In this document: positions 62,308 through 64,000 of the stretch, piece by piece
Layout: each line of letters starts with the position of its first letter
Position numbering within the stretch: position 1 is the first letter of the stretch
Source: Actinokineospora enzanensis DSM 44649
GTDB lineage: Bacteria; Actinomycetota; Actinomycetes; Mycobacteriales; Pseudonocardiaceae
Length of the DNA stretch: 64,000 nt
Direction of reading: 5' to 3'
Assembly: GCF_000374445.1 (NCBI RefSeq)
Contig: NZ_KB894415.1
Coordinates: forward strand, 62,001-126,000
Made by a program: the position numbers and the translations under genes
Notes under the pieces: generated by a model
Database searches by the model: none
What the model was told of the DNA's origin: nothing
Seen by the model: only the letters and a program-made list of their open reading frames with translations

Positions 62308-63179
62308 AGCAGGCCCAGCCCTTCCAGGTCTTCCACCGGTTCGCTCAGCGAGCACGAGCCGTACGAGCCGAACACCGCGCGCACCGCGTGCGCGGCCTGG
62401 TCGGACAGGCCCTTGACCTCCTCGGCCAGCACCGTCCCGTCGGTCTCGGACAGCGCGGCGCGCACGTCGCCGCCCGCGAGCAGCCGGGCGGTGGCGACCA
62501 GCAGGTTGAGGAACCCGTGGTGTTCGAAGCCGGTCTCGTGGTCGGTGTGCCGGACCGCGTTGTGCAGGCCCGCGGTGGCCTTGAACGAGGCCTCCCCGGA
62601 GCTGATCACCGACAGGAAGTCGGCGACCTCGGCCACGCTGGGGAACGCCTCCCGGCTCAGCCCGCCGCAGCGGATCTTGGGCCAGCTGCCGTGGTCGACC
62701 ACCCGGCGCACGCCGTCGAGCCACTCCTTGCCGCCCCGGCGCGGCTCCACGACCCGGATGACGTCCTCGGGGACGAACTCGTTGACCCGCTCCAGCCACA
62801 CGTCGTCGACGTCGCCGGGGGCGGGCATCTCGACCATCCGCAGGGCCAGCAGCTCGGCCCGGGACTCGACGATGGACAGCGCCTTGGGCACACCGCCCAG
62901 CCCCGTATCGATCACCAGGGAGAGCGCCACCGGCTTGGCGGGTTTCGCCTTGACCAGTTCGGTGATGAGCTCGGGCAGACGGGACGCCTGGCACAGGAAC
63001 AGACCCATGACACCCGCGCGGTCGCCCTCCCGGCCTTCGAGGTGCATGCGCACCGCGTCGGGCATGGGCGCGTTGCCGGGCGGGAACAGGGCCGCATCGT
63101 CGACAAGCCGCGCGAACAGCGGCGGGATGCCGCGCGGACCGGGCGCTGGGAGGGGAGCTGCGCTTGACACGGCTGACAC
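62304..63179 (-). CDS. Conserved protein of the homogentisate operon, unknown function
   Basis: I do not recognise a named family. The protein is about 291 aa from GTG 63179 (GTG 63170 is an alternative) and appears soluble, with an alpha/beta barrel-like rhythm: GIPPLFARLVDDAALFPPGN, then KPVALSLVIDTGLGGVPKAL, VRRVVDHGSWPKIRCGGLS and KATAGLHNAVRHTDHETGFE with several His. It sits between hmgA (divergent) and fahA (GTGA overlap). It may supply an isomerase step, since maleylacetoacetate isomerase is otherwise not seen here, but that is inference from position. Confidence 0.75.
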   Translation of the reverse strand: MSAVSSAAPLPAPGPRGIPPLFARLVDDAALFPPGNAPMPDAVRMHLEGREGDRAGVMGLFLCQASRLPELITELVKAKPAKPVALSLVIDTGLGGVPKALSIVESRAELLALRMVEMPAPGDVDDVWLERVNEFVPEDVIRVVEPRRGGKEWLDGVRRVVDHGSWPKIRCGGLSREAFPSVAEVADFLSVISSGEASFKATAGLHNAVRHTDHETGFEHHGFLNLLVATARLLAGGDVRAALSETDGTVLAEEVKGLSDQAAHAVRAVFGSYGSCSLSEPVEDLEGLGLL

Positions 63180-63209
63180 GCTAGTAGCGTACCGCCAACT
63201 GAACAAAGA

Positions 63210-63226
63210 TGTCCGCTGTCCGGACA
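63210..63226. promoter_or_regulatory. Palindrome in the hmgA divergent promoter region
   Basis: TGTCCG-C-TGTCCGGACA: a perfect 10-bp palindrome (63217-63226) preceded by a direct repeat of its half-site, in the 61-bp gap between hmgA and the divergent operon. It is the likely operator for the IclR-family regulator encoded at the end of that operon. Confidence 0.5.
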
Positions 63227-63240
63227 TTTTCGGAGGAGCA

Positions 63241-64000
63241 ATGCCGCACTACCGCGCCGTCGGGGAGATACCCCGCAAACGGCATACCCAGTTCCGCTCA
63301 CCGGAGGGCAAGCTCTACGCCGAAGAGCTGATGGGCGTGGAAGGCTTCTCCTCCGACTCCGCTCTGCTCTACCACCGCCACCTGCCGACCGCGATCGTGG
63401 ACGCCCAGGTCGTGGCCGACTTCCGCGGCCCGTTCACGCCCAACCACCCGCTCAAGCCGCGGCACTTCCGCACCCAGGAGCTCAAGTTCGCCGCCGACAC
63501 CGACGCGGTCACCGGCCGCCGGACGCTGTTCGGCAACGCGGACGTGGTGATCGGCTTCGCGGTGGCCACCGAGCCCAGCCCGCTCTACCGCAACGCGGTC
63601 GGCGACGAGCTGTTCTACGTCCAAGGCGGCAGCGGCACGGTGGAGACCGTCTACGGCGCGCTGCGCGTCACCGACGGCGACTACCTGGTGATCCCGACCT
63701 CCACCACCTACCGCGTGGTGCCGGACGGCGAGCTCCGGCTCTACATCGTGGAGGCGTCCGGGCACATCGGCCCGCCCAAGCGGTACCTGTCGGCGAAGGG
63801 CCAGTTCCTGGAGCACTCGCCGTACTGCGAGCGCGACCAGCGTGGGCCGACCGAGCCGCTGCTGGTCGACGGCGAGGACGTGGACGTGCTGGTCCGGCAC
63901 CGCGCCGGGCTGACCAGGTTCACCTACGCCAACCACCCGTTCGACGTGGTCGGCTGGGACGGCTGCCTGTACCCGTGGGCGTTCCACATCAGCGACTTCG
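63241..64000 (+). CDS. hmgA: Homogentisate 1,2-dioxygenase, partial
   Basis: Opens the ring of homogentisate to maleylacetoacetate using Fe2+ and oxygen. The first 253 codons are present and the 3' part runs off the right edge. Visible: MPHYRAVGEIPRKRHTQFRS, RNAVGDELFYVQGGSGTVET in a cupin strand, GDYLVIPTSTTYRVVPDGEL, and YANHPFDVVGWDGCLYPWAF. The Fe-ligand His residues are expected beyond the end. GGAGG five bases before ATG 63241. It is divergent from the fahA operon, the usual arrangement for tyrosine degradation. Confidence 0.95.
   Translation, partial: MPHYRAVGEIPRKRHTQFRSPEGKLYAEELMGVEGFSSDSALLYHRHLPTAIVDAQVVADFRGPFTPNHPLKPRHFRTQELKFAADTDAVTGRRTLFGNADVVIGFAVATEPSPLYRNAVGDELFYVQGGSGTVETVYGALRVTDGDYLVIPTSTTYRVVPDGELRLYIVEASGHIGPPKRYLSAKGQFLEHSPYCERDQRGPTEPLLVDGEDVDVLVRHRAGLTRFTYANHPFDVVGWDGCLYPWAFHISDF

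Overview
The window is high-GC DNA with GTG/TTG starts, tightly overlapping operons and actinobacterial cell-wall genes. It fits a filamentous actinomycete of the mycolata/Pseudonocardiaceae type (Actinokineospora, Saccharothrix or Lentzea-like). The genus is inference: there is no rRNA, and no database search was possible. Gene order in several blocks matches the region of Mycobacterium tuberculosis from about Rv3781 to Rv3838c: Wzm/Wzt, GtrA-DprE1-DprE2, UbiA-PAP2-GlfT2-Glf, then SerS, the septum-formation protein, the zincin and phosphoglycerate-mutase-like-PheA. REGION 1 (1-27.7 kb) is an envelope-polysaccharide locus. It holds an O-antigen/galactan-type ABC exporter (Wzt partial, Wzm). 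Next comes a compact cassette that reads as a nonulosonic (sialic or KDN-type) acid pathway: a cytidylyltransferase fused to a HAD phosphatase, a synthase resembling the 9-phosphate type, a sialyltransferase-like enzyme and a coiled-coil protein. After that are the decaprenyl-phosphoryl-arabinose genes (gtrA, dprE1, dprE2; ubiA and its PAP2 phosphatase), a large SARP/AfsR-like regulator, UDP-galactopyranose mutase, two tandem GlfT2-type galactofuranosyltransferases, and a membrane cluster with GT2 enzymes, a DUF2304 protein, a DUF6541-like protein and a MOP flippase. REGION 2 (27.8-41.2 kb) has L-2-hydroxyglutarate oxidase, seryl-tRNA synthetase, a YgiB/YgiC/DUF350-like three-gene operon, a septum-formation family protein, a minimal zincin, RtcB, an AurF-like diiron protein, an SDR, a secreted glucosaminidase, a sigma factor, a TPR protein, MazG and a PASTA lipoprotein. 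REGION 3 (41.4-53.3 kb) has a NarL-type two-component system, a DUF4232 lipoprotein, an MFS transporter, a DrrAB-type ABC exporter, a histidine phosphatase with PheA, a macro-domain protein, pantothenate kinase, and a DevR/DevS-like two-component system. REGION 4 (53.4-64 kb) has the cytochrome bd operon (cydA, cydB, fused cydDC), a TMEM165/GDT1-family cation exporter behind what looks like a yybP-ykoY manganese riboswitch, CutA, and the homogentisate pathway (hmgA divergent from an unknown gene, fahA and an IclR regulator). The strongest observations are: (a) a sialic/KDN-type acid synthesis and transfer cassette inside the arabinogalactan locus; (b) a DevR-box-like palindrome upstream of cydA, 7 kb from a DevR/DevS-like pair; (c) a manganese riboswitch candidate upstream of the GDT1-family gene; (d) DprE1 with Thr where the benzothiazinone-target Cys lies; (e) a dispersed intergenic repeat in three copies, one followed by three tandem 34-bp units. 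No tRNA, rRNA, CRISPR array, insertion sequence or prophage gene was seen.
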